Assembly: GCF_030272615.1 (NCBI RefSeq)
Contig: NC_081413.1
Coordinates: forward strand, 158,504,849-158,568,848
Direction of reading: 5' to 3'
From: Cryptomeria japonica
Lineage: Eukaryota > Streptophyta > Pinopsida > Cupressales > Cupressaceae
Length of the DNA stretch: 64,000 bases
The translations under genes and the position numbers were made by a program. The notes under the pieces were generated by a model that saw only the letters and a list, made by a program, of their open reading frames with translations, had not been told where the DNA came from and searched no databases. This document shows positions 46,926 to 58,800 of the stretch, one piece after another (the first letter of the stretch is position 1; each line of letters begins with the position of its first letter).

Positions 46926-49900
46926 GGTAGGTATCTGCATGCCAAAAATTTACACAAAACTCTATATACAGTAGCATATGTACACACAAACCTTTCTAGC
47001 TTACATAAGCTTGAAGATATCTACAAAAAGAAATTCAATGAGCTCAGATGGCCATCCCAACCTTTCTTGAGACACTCTAATTTGATATGAGACCACTGAA
47101 AAGGAATGTCTGCATCTCTACCAATTGAAGATCTGAAGGTTCATTCATGGCTATGGCATCTTGAGCTTCCTTCAAGGCACTGAGCGTTGTGTCCAACTTG
47201 GGAGTAATGAGACTTTAAAGTTTCCAAATACTCCAATGATCTTCTCCCTATAATGGCTCAAGCTCTTAATTTTGTCTAGAAAAGATATGACCTGAGCTTC
47301 TTGACTGGCCACAGTGACATTCAACGGATCAAATGACCAAGAGATATTAGCTAATTGTTTCTCATTTTTCTTAATTTTCTTCTCAATCTCATAAAAAAAC
47401 TTAGAAAGTGATAGACAAGATTTGTAGACATTGCCACCTTTTGATAAGGCATGAATGCTTTTCACACATGTGTCTAACAAGCTTCTATCATGAGCAATCA
47501 TTTTCTTCAACTCATCGAATCTTTTATCATTGAATTCATTTTGGACCTTGACTTTAGCTGACTTCTCTAAAGATTCAAAATGAGTACTTATAGAATTTAT
47601 TAGGCTCTTTAACTATCCAAAGGGAGAATCTGATGTGTCCCTCACATATGTAGGCATTATCTTTCCTATAATATTGGAAGCAAGGGTTAGCAGCTCACTG
47701 TCCTCAATATGATATTTAAGAATCTCCTCTCTTGCCTTAGCTTGTGCAAGTGATGCTAACTTCAACTTCTGAATGGGAGATAGAGTATCCAGTTAATTGG
47801 CCCTTGGGATAGTATTGGATCATCAAATATTTGCTTATCCTTCTCAAGAAAATGCTTTACATCCTCAACAGTGTCTCTTGCATCAGAGACAACACCATCC
47901 TTTTTGTCCTTTGAGTCATTTTATGCTTTAACCTCCTTAAGACCTTCATTTTCAACTGGATCTTGAGTCTCCATAGATGGAATGGTGTCCATTTTTTGAT
48001 CCAGAGGATTCTGAGTATCCTCAACTAACACTCCTTTCCTTGTCTCTTCTCCACCCTAATTCATCATATCTTCCTTATCTTCATCCATACCTACCTTTTT
48101 CATAATAGAAGAGACATTCACCTCAGCTTGATCAACTTTTGATTGGTTTTTTTTCACTTTCAGAATTGATGAAATAATATTATACTGATTCTTTTCCAAA
48201 ACAGGCTTAAAAATATTCTCAGTATCTTTTATTGCTTCATCTATTTGTCCAATCATGAGCTTGTTTATCCTTGTTTTGCTCCTAAAATTATTTTGAACTT
48301 CTTTAAGTATTCTCTTTGCTTCATCTACAATTTTTATTGGACATAGATTACTATTGCATATTCTTTCAACCTATCACCTTCTTCCTTTGTAGTACCTCTT
48401 CTCAACTCTAACAGGTTATATAAACTTTTTGTAATCTCAAACATAATCTCAACAAGATGTTATTGAAAATGTTTAAATACTTAACTATAGCTTCCTCAAG
48501 AGTCCTCTTACTGACATCATCAAACTTTTTATAAAATCTTGAAAGAGGTTTCAAGTTACCTTGCACAGTTATGGCTTCTTCAACCTCTTTAACTAACATA
48601 CCAGGTTTGTCAGAATCTATCTTCACCTTATTACTAGATTTCCCTTCATCAGAGGGCTTGTCCTTGGAAACTTTTGTTTATTTTTTGCCATTGGTCATTA
48701 TTTCTTTTACTCCTTCATCAGACTATGTGTCCTCATCATCTTCCATAGTGACATATACCTTAAAGCTTCTATCGTTCTTCCTCTTTTCACACTTTCTGAA
48801 TGATTTGGCTTGATATTTTTCTGATTTGGCTAACTTGGTAGAACTAGAGGAGGGAGTAGTGCTGCTAGTCTGCCTTGACTTGGAAGTTGAGGCTCCCAGA
48901 CTAATTGGTTCAACTTTTACTAGCCTTTCTTCTTGTTGTGATCTTTTCCTAGCCTCCCAGACTATTTCCTTAGAGATCCCTCACTTTCTTCTAAATTTTT
49001 GGCTTCTTAAACTGATAATGTAACTATAGGTCCTCTACAAATGTGTCTAACCTTCCTTCAAATAGATCTATTGTCTTGCTCAAGATATGTTGAGCATACA
49101 ATTCAAGGATTTGATCATCAACGTCATAAGTCATGGGCATGATCCAAATAGTTCTGGGCTCTACTGCTTCCATCGAGCATTGATCTATGTCAACCATGAG
49201 GCATATTGTGTCCTTATAATTCTCAACTATTGACTTCTAAGGGATTCTCTCCCTATCCTGAATTGCACTTTGAAATTTCTTGAAGTATCCCTAGAGAGTA
49301 TCTTTTTGGGACTTGTTGTCACCAATTTTGTATATCAATTCTCTGATTAGAACAATTACCGGTTTGTCATATGCCCATTGGACATGACCTACTCTTGGAA
49401 CCTCATTCATAAACTAAAAGAACAAACACAAGATTAAGGTACCATACTTGAATGTATTCTTCTTGTCATGTTTGATCTTTGACAAGTTCTTCATCAACTC
49501 ACTCCGGAGCAACTCATATAGGTCATATTCTTGTTTTCTCAAATAATCTCATATGTTGCATAGATAGTGGTACTAGATATTGAATTCTTCCTACTAGAAC
49601 TATGGATCTTGTAACCTATCACCATAGAGGCAAATCTCAAATCATTCTCAAGAACAGCATTCATAGTCATTTCCCTTATATCAAATTTTGAACCAGTTGC
49701 ATCAATGATAATCTGGTTCTTCACAGATTTCAATGTGGGCAGATCATCAGACGAGAATAGACTAGTTACGGCACTAATGGCATTCTTGGTGATCTTGAAT
49801 GGTTTATTTAACCACATAAACTCATCATGCATCCTACTCAAAACATACCAAACCAATTTGTGTTCATCGAACAGTGGGAATTTGACAAGATGCATAAAAT

Positions 49901-51046
49901 TCTTCTCTTCCAACACTTTGAATTCCAGTTTGAGCCTGAAATTTCTTGTTGTAAAGATTTAGCAAATGCGAGCTCCCTAACTCCTCAAGGTTGGTATGAA
50001 TATAAACCCTAATATCTTCCACATGAAGATCACCATATGGAACCGACAAAAATGCACCTTGCGGGTCTACTTAAACTGATATGAATGGATATTTCTTGAA
50101 TTTTGGTCGATCTCTCTTAGTAACATCGACAACTAGAGGAGTATCCATTTCCAGAATTCTTGATTTGAAAAGTTTTGCAGAAAATACCTTCCTAGCCAGA
50201 TTAGGGTTTCGCACGAGAATCTCCTTCAGGCTTCGATCTCTTGGAAAATATTCTTACAAAGCACTCTCCTTCTCATCTCTTGAATACAAAGTGACAAATG
50301 AAGAAGTAAACTTGTCTTTTATCACTCGCGTATCTAACTTTTAGGGTGCAATAAATGTATTTTTCCCTAAACCTTCTGGATACCCTGCTTTTCTAGGCTG
50401 CTCCACAAAATTCATCTGTTGATCTTCAATGATGCCCAATATCTTCCAGAAACCAATCCCAATCATTTGCAATTCCCTAATACAACTTTTTCAACATGTT
50501 AGATCTAGGTATCATCTGCTATAGGGGGGTATATGATTTTCATGAGAACTCCCCCTAGGCCCGAGGCCTTAAATCAATTGCTAGATGAATTTCCAACACC
50601 GGATTCAAGTTTGTATCCACTCCCTACATCAATATCACTCTTCTTCACCCATGCCTTCTTCATTTGGTTCCTAGTCTCATCCAATTTTTATTTTCCTTTA
50701 TCATCTGCCGAATCATTCCTATTCACATTTTTGCTTTTGTAGAATCTTGCAATGTGACCGAATTTGTTGGAATTGTATAAAACAACATTCCCTTGTCTAG
50801 GCTTGAAATTTTCTTGATTCCCTCTTGATCTGCACTGGTTATCAATGTGTCCAAACCTACCACATGAATATCATCTAATATTCCTTCTATTGAAAGAGTT
50901 ATTTATCATTCTTTTGCATTCATTTGACTTATGTCCATACTTATTGCATTTGAAACATTGACTGGAGAAAGATGGACCATTATGATTCATCCTATTTCTG
51001 CACTGAATTACTTTATGACTAAATTTATTGCAAACAAAGAAATTAC
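46900..51046 (-). pseudogene. Decayed ORF with four CCHC knuckles, pol absent
   Basis: Read on the minus strand from 51046, four knuckle units follow at roughly 30-residue spacing (to about 50740): FVCNKFSHKVIQC, CFKCNKYGHKSNEC, YSCGRFGHIDNQC and a fourth whose Cys residues are lost (YNSNKFGHIARFY). Downstream come stretches of several tens of codons: VDVTKRDRPKFKKYPFISV and SVPYGDLHVEDIRVYIHTNL near 50130-49960, then LVWYVLSRMHDEFMWLNKPF near 49860, then Lys/Ser-rich and coiled segments to about 47170. No protease, integrase or RT motif was found. The layout suggests gag-type RNA-binding repeats fused to a protein of unknown function in a trans-mobilised element. Stops and frameshifts are frequent, so it is inactive. 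Confidence 0.55.
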
Positions 51047-51068
51047 CATTGAACTTTTAAGCACTAGG

Positions 51069-51658
51069 TGTTGTAATCAAGGAACACTAAGAGTGGGGGG
51101 TGAATCAATGTTCTACTGGTTAATAAATTTTCTGACTTAACCTTGAACCACCAGAAGCATAAGCTTGAAAGTGAAATGTAAAAACACAAAACAATCAACC
51201 ACAAAATCATAACACTAGGATTTTTACGTGGAAAGCCAAATGGGAAAAACCACGGTGGGATTTGAACCCACAATATTATTCCATTGCGGCTAGTAGCAAA
51301 ACAATATTACAAAATGGGGAATGCACAAGCATTCAGGCATACTACCTAGAGCTTACAACTCAATTACAATAAGGGCCACAACCTCGGAAGGCTCACTACC
51401 AAACTGATCAATTACAGTGATGGATTAAAATGGATGAACTCCAAAATAGCATCTAGCAATGCCTAGATGAGTTCCGATTAAGTGCAAAACTCTTACTGTA
51501 TCACCTCTGCTACTATGTTCTCTTTTTTGTCTCAGTCAGCTACCAGATCAAGAATGTGCATGTGAAATTATGCTACAAAGGATTCTCGATCACCACTCGC
51601 TCACATACAATCATATCACACTCCAAAACTATCTTATAAACCAGTATTATATATCCGT
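51069..51658 (-). repeat. Partial LTR related to 45646-46738, cut by the Tat element
   Basis: ATCAAGGAACACTAAGAG, GGGGGGTGAATCAATG, TTTTTACGTGGAAAGCC, ACCCACAATATTAT, TGGGGAATGCACAAGCATTC and TATATATCCGTTG follow the same order as in the other LTR but with heavy divergence. The Tat LTR starts at 51659, where the LTR sequence stops. Confidence 0.65.
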
Positions 51659-52923
51659 TGTAGACACCTAAAAAATGTCTCATTGATCATGTACTAATTA
51701 TTCCTCTAATTGATAAATAATTCTTTAATTATTTAATTAAGTTAATTAATCTTATTCTTCTAATTTCATATTTCTTCTATCATCTTACTAATTATTCTAT
51801 TTTCAATTATATCGTCATTTAATCATTTAAACAATTTTCTAATGTTAATTAAATATTTATTATTTAATTAATTATGATTATTAATCTTTCAATTTAAATA
51901 ATCTTTATTATTTAAATAAATTTATTTTTAATTCTATCTCTATTCAATTAATCATTAACCCTTTTTCTAAATATTAATTAAATATTAATTATTTCATTAA
52001 TTATGATTTTAATCCTTTAATTTAAATAATCTTTATTATTTAATTAAAGTCCATTTCTAAATAATTAAATAGTTTCTTTAAGTTATTTAATTAACTAATT
52101 GTTTCTTTTAATTTCACAATTCTTCTAATTTCTCCCAATTTCAAATACATGTGCATGATTTCAAAAATCAAATTGAAAATCAAAGTCAAGTTCTAAATAT
52201 ATTCAAATAACAAAATTGAATTTAAAATAAATTCAATGTTTGAATTAAAATCTCATGCAAAGATTAAATTGAAAATCCAAGCCAAAGTTCAAGCACATGC
52301 TAAATTAATTAATTCAATCAATTAATTGATTAATTCAATTATCTCTTCAATTCCTATTTCTATCTTTTAGTTAGCTTTTTCTAAATAAAGCTCTCAATCA
52401 ACTTTCAATCAGTTAACTATCTCCTCCTCTTTATTTCCTCCAATAATTCTTTTTCATCCCTCAACCAACTTTTTTCTCAATCAGTTAAATCAATTATCTA
52501 TTCAATCTATTTTGTTTCACCTCCAATTCAGTAGTTCAACTATCAATCGGCATGTGAGCTCACTTGAGTTCCACCTCTTGATCAATCTGTTCCACCTCTC
52601 ATTCAATCCTCTCCAAAAATCTATAAATTGAGCATTCAATCTCTATTTTCAACAATCATGATAAATCACAAACTTTGAATCTTTGTATCACTTGTAGGTT
52701 GCCAACACAATATCTGAGAGCCATCATACCACAAAGAAGAGAAGAACAATGAAAGCTACATGCAGTCATGGAATAGGGAGATTTAATTGATTATTTTACA
52801 TTCATATTTACTTGTTTGTATTATTTCATTGTTTGTTTGTTTGAATTCTAATTAGGATAGTGATTTGTGATTTCCCTTTCAATCCTAGTTGATATTACAT
52901 TTGATGAATTTATATATGTGACA
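51659..52923 (+). repeat. 5' LTR of the Tat element
   Basis: It starts TGTAGACACCTAAAAAATG, has a U3 rich in TTTAATTATTTAATTAA, a TATA-like CTATAAATTGAGC near 52621, and ends TATATATGTGACA at 52923. Confidence 0.8.
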
Positions 52924-52926
52924 TTT

Positions 52927-52945
52927 TGGTGAACTCGACGTGAAC
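52927..52945 (+). promoter_or_regulatory. Primer-binding site of the Tat element
   Basis: TGGTGAACTCGACGTGAAC lies three bases after the LTR end, the position and TGG start expected of a tRNA primer site. I have not assigned the tRNA. Confidence 0.6.
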
Positions 52946-55865
52946 TAACAACAATTTAACCTCATTTTTCTTCTGTGTGATTTTGCAAATCATACAATTT
53001 TTTTTTAGTTTTTTGCAAGTTTGTACGGATTTGCAGAACAAATTTTGAATAATCGTGTTTACATCATCACACAATCACATAGACAAGCTCACACAATCGA
53101 GCATACAGGGTCACGTATTCATGCGGAACCCATTATGCAAAAGCCTTTATAGTGTCACGCAATCGCTTTGTTACGATCACACATTCGTCAGGAATATTTA
53201 TGTTTCTATTTATTTTATGTTTCTTGTTTTCTGCTCTCTATTCTATTAAATTATGTATGAAATTAGGTAAATTTAAATATGGTTTACATTTATTGCATGC
53301 TTAATTATGACATTTTATGGCATGTAAGGTACAATTCATAATTTTAGGTGCCAGGAGGACAAAGGAACAAAGAAGACAAGCCAGATGCTATCAACAAATC
53401 ATAAAGGCAAAAAAGAAGATATGAGATCTAGATGATCAACCAGTCATCGATAGATACAATAACCTAGTTCTCTCTTATAGAGTGAAATATGATTTTCTTT
53501 ACATAGAATGGATGATGAGAGATCTTGCTAGGGCATCACAATCTATTTTGCAGGTTCCAGATCAGAATTAGCTTTCTTTTTAATTTTTTTGTTTGGTTTG
53601 TCTGTGTATCATGCAACCGATCAGATATCATTACGCATTCATTTTTTTTTCTTAATTTAGCTTTTTGTTTTCTATGGGTTTTATTGGGTTACTGATTATA
53701 TGTTTCTAGAATGTGGCTAATTTATAGAGATGATTCAATCATTACTAAATAATAAACACTCATGCTCTCACACTTTAGTTTTGGGCTTAAAATAAACAAT
53801 GGTTAAAATGGACATGCATGTTATAACACTTCAGTTTTCGGCTTAAAATAAATAATGTTTAGAATTGCCATACATGCATTCACATTTCAATTTGGTGTTT
53901 TAAAATTGACATGCACATGCGTATCTCACACCTAAATTTGGGTTTTAAAATGAACGTGAACCAGGCTTCTCAGTAGATTAACTCACTTTTCATTTTTCTT
54001 AAGGGAAAGAACTTTTTATTGTGTTTGGGGTGGACATACTGTTGCATCAACTACCTTTCCACCCACCTTTGGGGTCTTGGGAGAAAGGGAGAAGGTGATA
54101 ACAATGCCCAATTTTTTCATTTTAGTAGTGAGGGGTATCTTTGACTGGGGATTTCATCACCCCACAGAGGTACTTCAAATTGGGATGTGTTGGGGATATC
54201 ATCTCTTCCAGCATACTCTCAAGCGGGTTTTTCGAGCCACTATATAAATATACTAGTGAGGCGGCTAGAGTGTTGAGTGAATTTGACGTATGTGGGAGCC
54301 TTCCCTGCACCGATAAGCTCAACTAAATTCTTAAGTGGCTTTCTCTGAGAATCCATCATTGGATCATGACCCCTTGAAATTTTACAATAAGAACCAACTT
54401 AGTAGCCCAAATCCTACATTCAGTGATTCTGGGAGTGTGGATCGTACCCCATAGATACCCTTCATGTACCTTGCATTATGATACATAAATCCCTCCGTGA
54501 TAAGATCTTCGGATCTTTGGGGTAAGAGAGACTGGCATGATGAGAAGTGTGTGTCGTGGAGTGGAGCCAATGCTGCCAGACTCTCTATCTATTCATTTTA
54601 TTTCAGTATTTTATTGTAAAGGCCTCATTTGAGTGGTTTCTAACATCTAGCCTAAGATTGTATTCTATTCTTTTTTATGTATTGTTTTACTAGACCAATA
54701 TTGAGTTAGTTTTTTGGGCTATTTTAGGCCCTATCTTACGTATCTCTAAATTCTTAGAATTGGTCAAAACACAGTTCAGTCAGCTATACTTATCTTCAAG
54801 CAACTGTTCGAAGACAAAAAACAACAAACTTGTCCTACACAAAATTACTGGAAACAAAGTCCCCCTTGAAACATCAGACAGTCCTGCAAACTCAAAAAAT
54901 TTAGATACTTGTGACCATAGGCAGTCCTTGCATAGTCCTCATTTACGTCCTTATTATCATCCTTATCATCGTCCTCATATACATCCTTAGAACTTGCATA
55001 AGTCCTTGCATAGTCTTTATTTACATCCTTATTATCATCCTTAGTCCTTACATAGTCCTCATTTATGTCCTTAGAACTTGCATAGTCCTTGCATAGTCTT
55101 CATTTATATCCTTATTATCATCCTTAGTCCTTACATAGTCTTCATTTATGTCTTGATTATCATCCTTAGAAATTGCATAGTCTTCATTTACGTCCTTGTT
55201 ATCATCCTTAGTCCTTGCATAGTATTCATTTACATCCTTATTATCATCCATAGTCCTTGCATAGTCCTTACATAGTCCTTTCATAGTCTCCATTTATGTC
55301 CTTATTATCGTGCTTAGAAGTTGCATAGTCCTTATTTACGTCCTCATATACGTCCTTAGATTTAAGTCCTTGTCTATACCTCATATACATTTGTCTTAGT
55401 CTGTCTTTATTTGCATAATCATCCTATAAAGTCATAGCATGTGTCCTAATGGGTCTCCCAGGTGATGGTTTGCTCCCCTTTTAGCAACCTAATCTAGTGG
55501 CAAACGGCAGTCAATGAGAAATTATTGACGGTTTGAGTAACTTGGCCTAAAAATTAAAGATAAACACACCTCATTATATAGGAGTCCAGTATGAGCTAAA
55601 TATAGAGTATAAAATCTCATTGAATTGATAAAGAAATTTTTGCAGAATGTCTAAGAGAAGAGCTTGAAAAACTTGCGTTGTAAAAATCTTGAAATACTCA
55701 ACAAGCCTCACATCAAAATCCTCAATAGAGAGTCTGGTCTAGTGTGGTATATTCCATATTTAGGTCTATAGTCTTACATTATTGTCATCTTGCATTAGGT
55801 TCAAAACCATCCTCATATAGAAGTCTTAAATGCCCGTCACAAGGTCACAAAAGGCAAAAAGTAAA
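52946..55865 (+). other. Untranslated leader of the Tat element
   Basis: This 2.9-kb region between primer site and gag has no conserved frame. It holds degenerate short repeats around TCACACAATCG (53065-53190), a run of about four 45-60 bp units around GGCTTAAAATAAA (53769-53960), and a 42-bp minisatellite (54925-55365). Confidence 0.65.
54925..55365. repeat. 42-bp minisatellite in the Tat leader
   Basis: Units built from CATAGTCTTCATTTACGTCC and TTATTATCATCCTTAG recur, some shortened. The period of a multiple of three keeps both strands open for short stretches. The minus strand gives repeats of KDDNKDVNEDYART. Confidence 0.85.
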
Positions 55866-58800
55866 ATGGACCCAAACAACGACCTGTTAGTAAATCCAAC
55901 TTGGAACATGGACATATCAACTAGTCAATAGTCAAATTCTCAAGCAATGCCCACAATACATGAACTACAATAAAATTTAAGATGCAAAGAGATTGAATCA
56001 GCTCAACAGAACCCACATGTCCTTATGATCTTAGATGCTCTTATACATAATGACAGGGACAAATATCTCTCGTTGTTATTACAAAATGGGGCCAAATTAC
56101 CTGAAGATTTTGATATCACAACTATATTACCACTAGGAAATAATCTAGGTCAAAATAATAGTCAAATACCACATATGACACAAACACAAGCAATGACCTC
56201 AAGTTTTCCTCAGAATGCACCAACATCATCTATACAAACAAATGTCATTTCAAATGTGAATTCTCAATCAAGTGCATCATCCTCAAAAATAAATGTTAGG
56301 GCACCAACACAAGCTATCTTGATAATGTTAAGCATCTCAACACCTATTTAAACACAAGTTCCTCATACAACAAGTGCAACTCAACCTCCAGTTTCCTATT
56401 CCATAGGATCTACATACAGTCATCAGAATACAAACCTAGGTTCCGGTAATACAACGAGTACAACTCAGTCAAACATGGGTTCACATATCGCTTATTTCAC
56501 AGTACCTAGTGGAACTCATAACATGCAGAATTATAATTATGGTACCTTTTAACAACCTCCTAGTTATATTGCCATAAATCCTTTTGTGAGAAATATACAT
56601 TCACAAAGTGTACCTCTGTCTCAAATGGATATTTTCTCCCAACAAGTACATAATCTCCAATAGATGACAACTATGCAAATCGGTAATGATAAAAAGAGCT
56701 ACAGAATGCAGGACTTACATCCTTATCCTTTTGATCACATATTATACATGTTGCCTTTCCCATCATATTTTGAAACACCAAAATTTGACAAATATCGAGG
56801 GAAAGGTGATCCTAGAGATCACATCGGAGAGTTTTTTATGACATGTATAGAGGTTGCAACTGAAGACACTTATCTAATGAGACTGTTTCCTAAAAGTCTA
56901 GGAGGCTCAGCCTTGGAGTGGTTTTCACATTTACCACCAACTATCACGTCATGGGGTGAATTAGCTGAACACTTCATTGCTAACTTCTTGCATAACATTG
57001 AAACCCTAGTCACTTTGATGGACTTATGTGCTGCAAAATAATATGAGAATGAAACATTTGCATCCTTCATACAATGATGGAGAGCTCTCTATAGGAGATG
57101 CAAGACTATTATTCCAGAAATAGAGCAAGTTGACTTGTTTACAAAAAACTTAATCCCTAAGATCAAATATTTGATACGAATGTAATGTTTGACCACATTT
57201 AAACAAATCACTAAAAAAGCCCTAAAGTGTGAGAAAGGACTAGTAGAACAAGGTCTCATGAAATATGGCAATAACAACAACAATGATAAATCAAAATTTT
57301 GGTCAAAAAATAAATGTGACCAATGATGGTGTTGTAGACGCCCGTACAGTGAACAAAACTCAACCGAGCTTGTCTTTACAAGGTCCAAGTCAATCATTAG
57401 TCCATACACAAAGAATAACACTGTATTGACAAATGTAAATGTTACACAAACTATGAGCACAAAATTTCCAAGGGTAAATGCTCCAAAAAGGAATTACACA
57501 CCTCTAGAGGAACCTATTGAATCAGCATTAAAAAAGTTGATGCAAACAAACATGATCACTTTGCTAGAAGTAAGAGTATATGAACCAAGTCCTTTCAAAC
57601 CTACATGGTGGAATGATAGTGATTTCTGTGACTATCATCATACTAAAGGTCAAAAAACTACAAGTTGCTATAAATTGAAAAACTTAATGCAAGACATGAT
57701 CGATCAAGGTGACATCGTGATTGACACCAACAAAACTTCACCAAACACGAACCATACCATCTTTAAGGATCCATTTTTCAAACATGACAAAGGGAAGGCA
57801 TCTACATCGGGAACACAAGACAATACAACTAACTACACAAAAGTTTCATATGACTACACTATTCATGCCATTATCTCAGGAGATATAGTAAATCATGATT
57901 CACAAGTAGCACTCAATAATGATGAGCAATATCAAGAGACTTGCAATGATGATAACCAGATTTGCATGTTGTCAGAAGCACCAAAATATGATGAAGACAA
58001 TAATCTATGTCTTATGGACTAGGGGCATGAAGAACCATTTGATTCGGGATGGTTTGAAGATGAACTTATAGCACATATCATGGATGTCAGACTTGCACAT
58101 GGTGAATATGGGGAGGGATACAACATAAACCTTGATAACACAACATATGTTACCGACACTTCCTGCATAAGAGATGATATGGTGGCTACAATCATGATAA
58201 CTCCCAGAGATAGAGAATGTGCAGTGGTTACTTGCAGATCTAAAGTAACTTTACAAGGAGTACCATCAAACCCACCAGCAGCAGTAGGGACCTATAATAT
58301 TGTTGAGAAACTCAAGAAAACCTAGGCACATATATCACTCTTTGAACTATTGCGTGTATCACCAACTCGTAAAGCTATCCTAGACAAAGCACTTCAAGAT
58401 TCGGTAGTGAGCAGAAATATAGATGAAAATGCCTTCCAATCCATGGTGGGGAATTTGGCATAGGGTGCCCATATTGCATTCACATAACAATATATTCCTA
58501 GTGATAAACTTCTCCATAATGACCCGCTACATCTAGAAGCTTACATACATAAGAGAAGAATTAGAAGAGTACTTATAGATGGAGGAGTCAGTCTCAACAT
58601 TTGTACATTAAAACTGGTTAAGGCATTGGGATATTTAGAACTTCATATTGATCCTTCAAAAAGAATAAACATCAAAGCATATGATGATGAACATCGTCCC
58701 TCAAAAGGTATAGTTACGCTACCAGTGCAAGTAGGACCTATAATGGCAGAGGTTACTTTTCAAGTGTTGGATAGAGAACTAGGGTACAACATGTTATTGG

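Larger units (their letters stand above)
45646..51068 (-). mobile_element. Large non-autonomous copia-type element with zinc-knuckle array
   Basis: The left LTR is 45646-46738 (minus strand; starts TGTTGGCAAGAGAC, ends CCAATA after a G-to-A change in the terminal TG). It is followed by a polypurine tract (46750-46739). The interior has four gag-like zinc knuckles and a decayed ORF of unknown type, and no protease, integrase or RT. The right side joins a related but strongly diverged LTR at 51069 with no primer-binding site between, so the 5' end has been lost or recombined. It is inserted in the gypsy RT region at 45645; GTTGA (45641-45645) would be the target copy. Confidence 0.65.

Noticed and set aside
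54911-55293. Long open frames on both strands with repeated peptides (KDDNKD...NEDYART)
   Set aside because: They arise from a 42-bp minisatellite whose length is a multiple of three. No start context or non-repeat coding sequence supports a gene.
54925-55365. Regular repeats that could suggest a CRISPR array
   Set aside because: Units are directly adjacent without unique spacers, and the setting is a plant retrotransposon.
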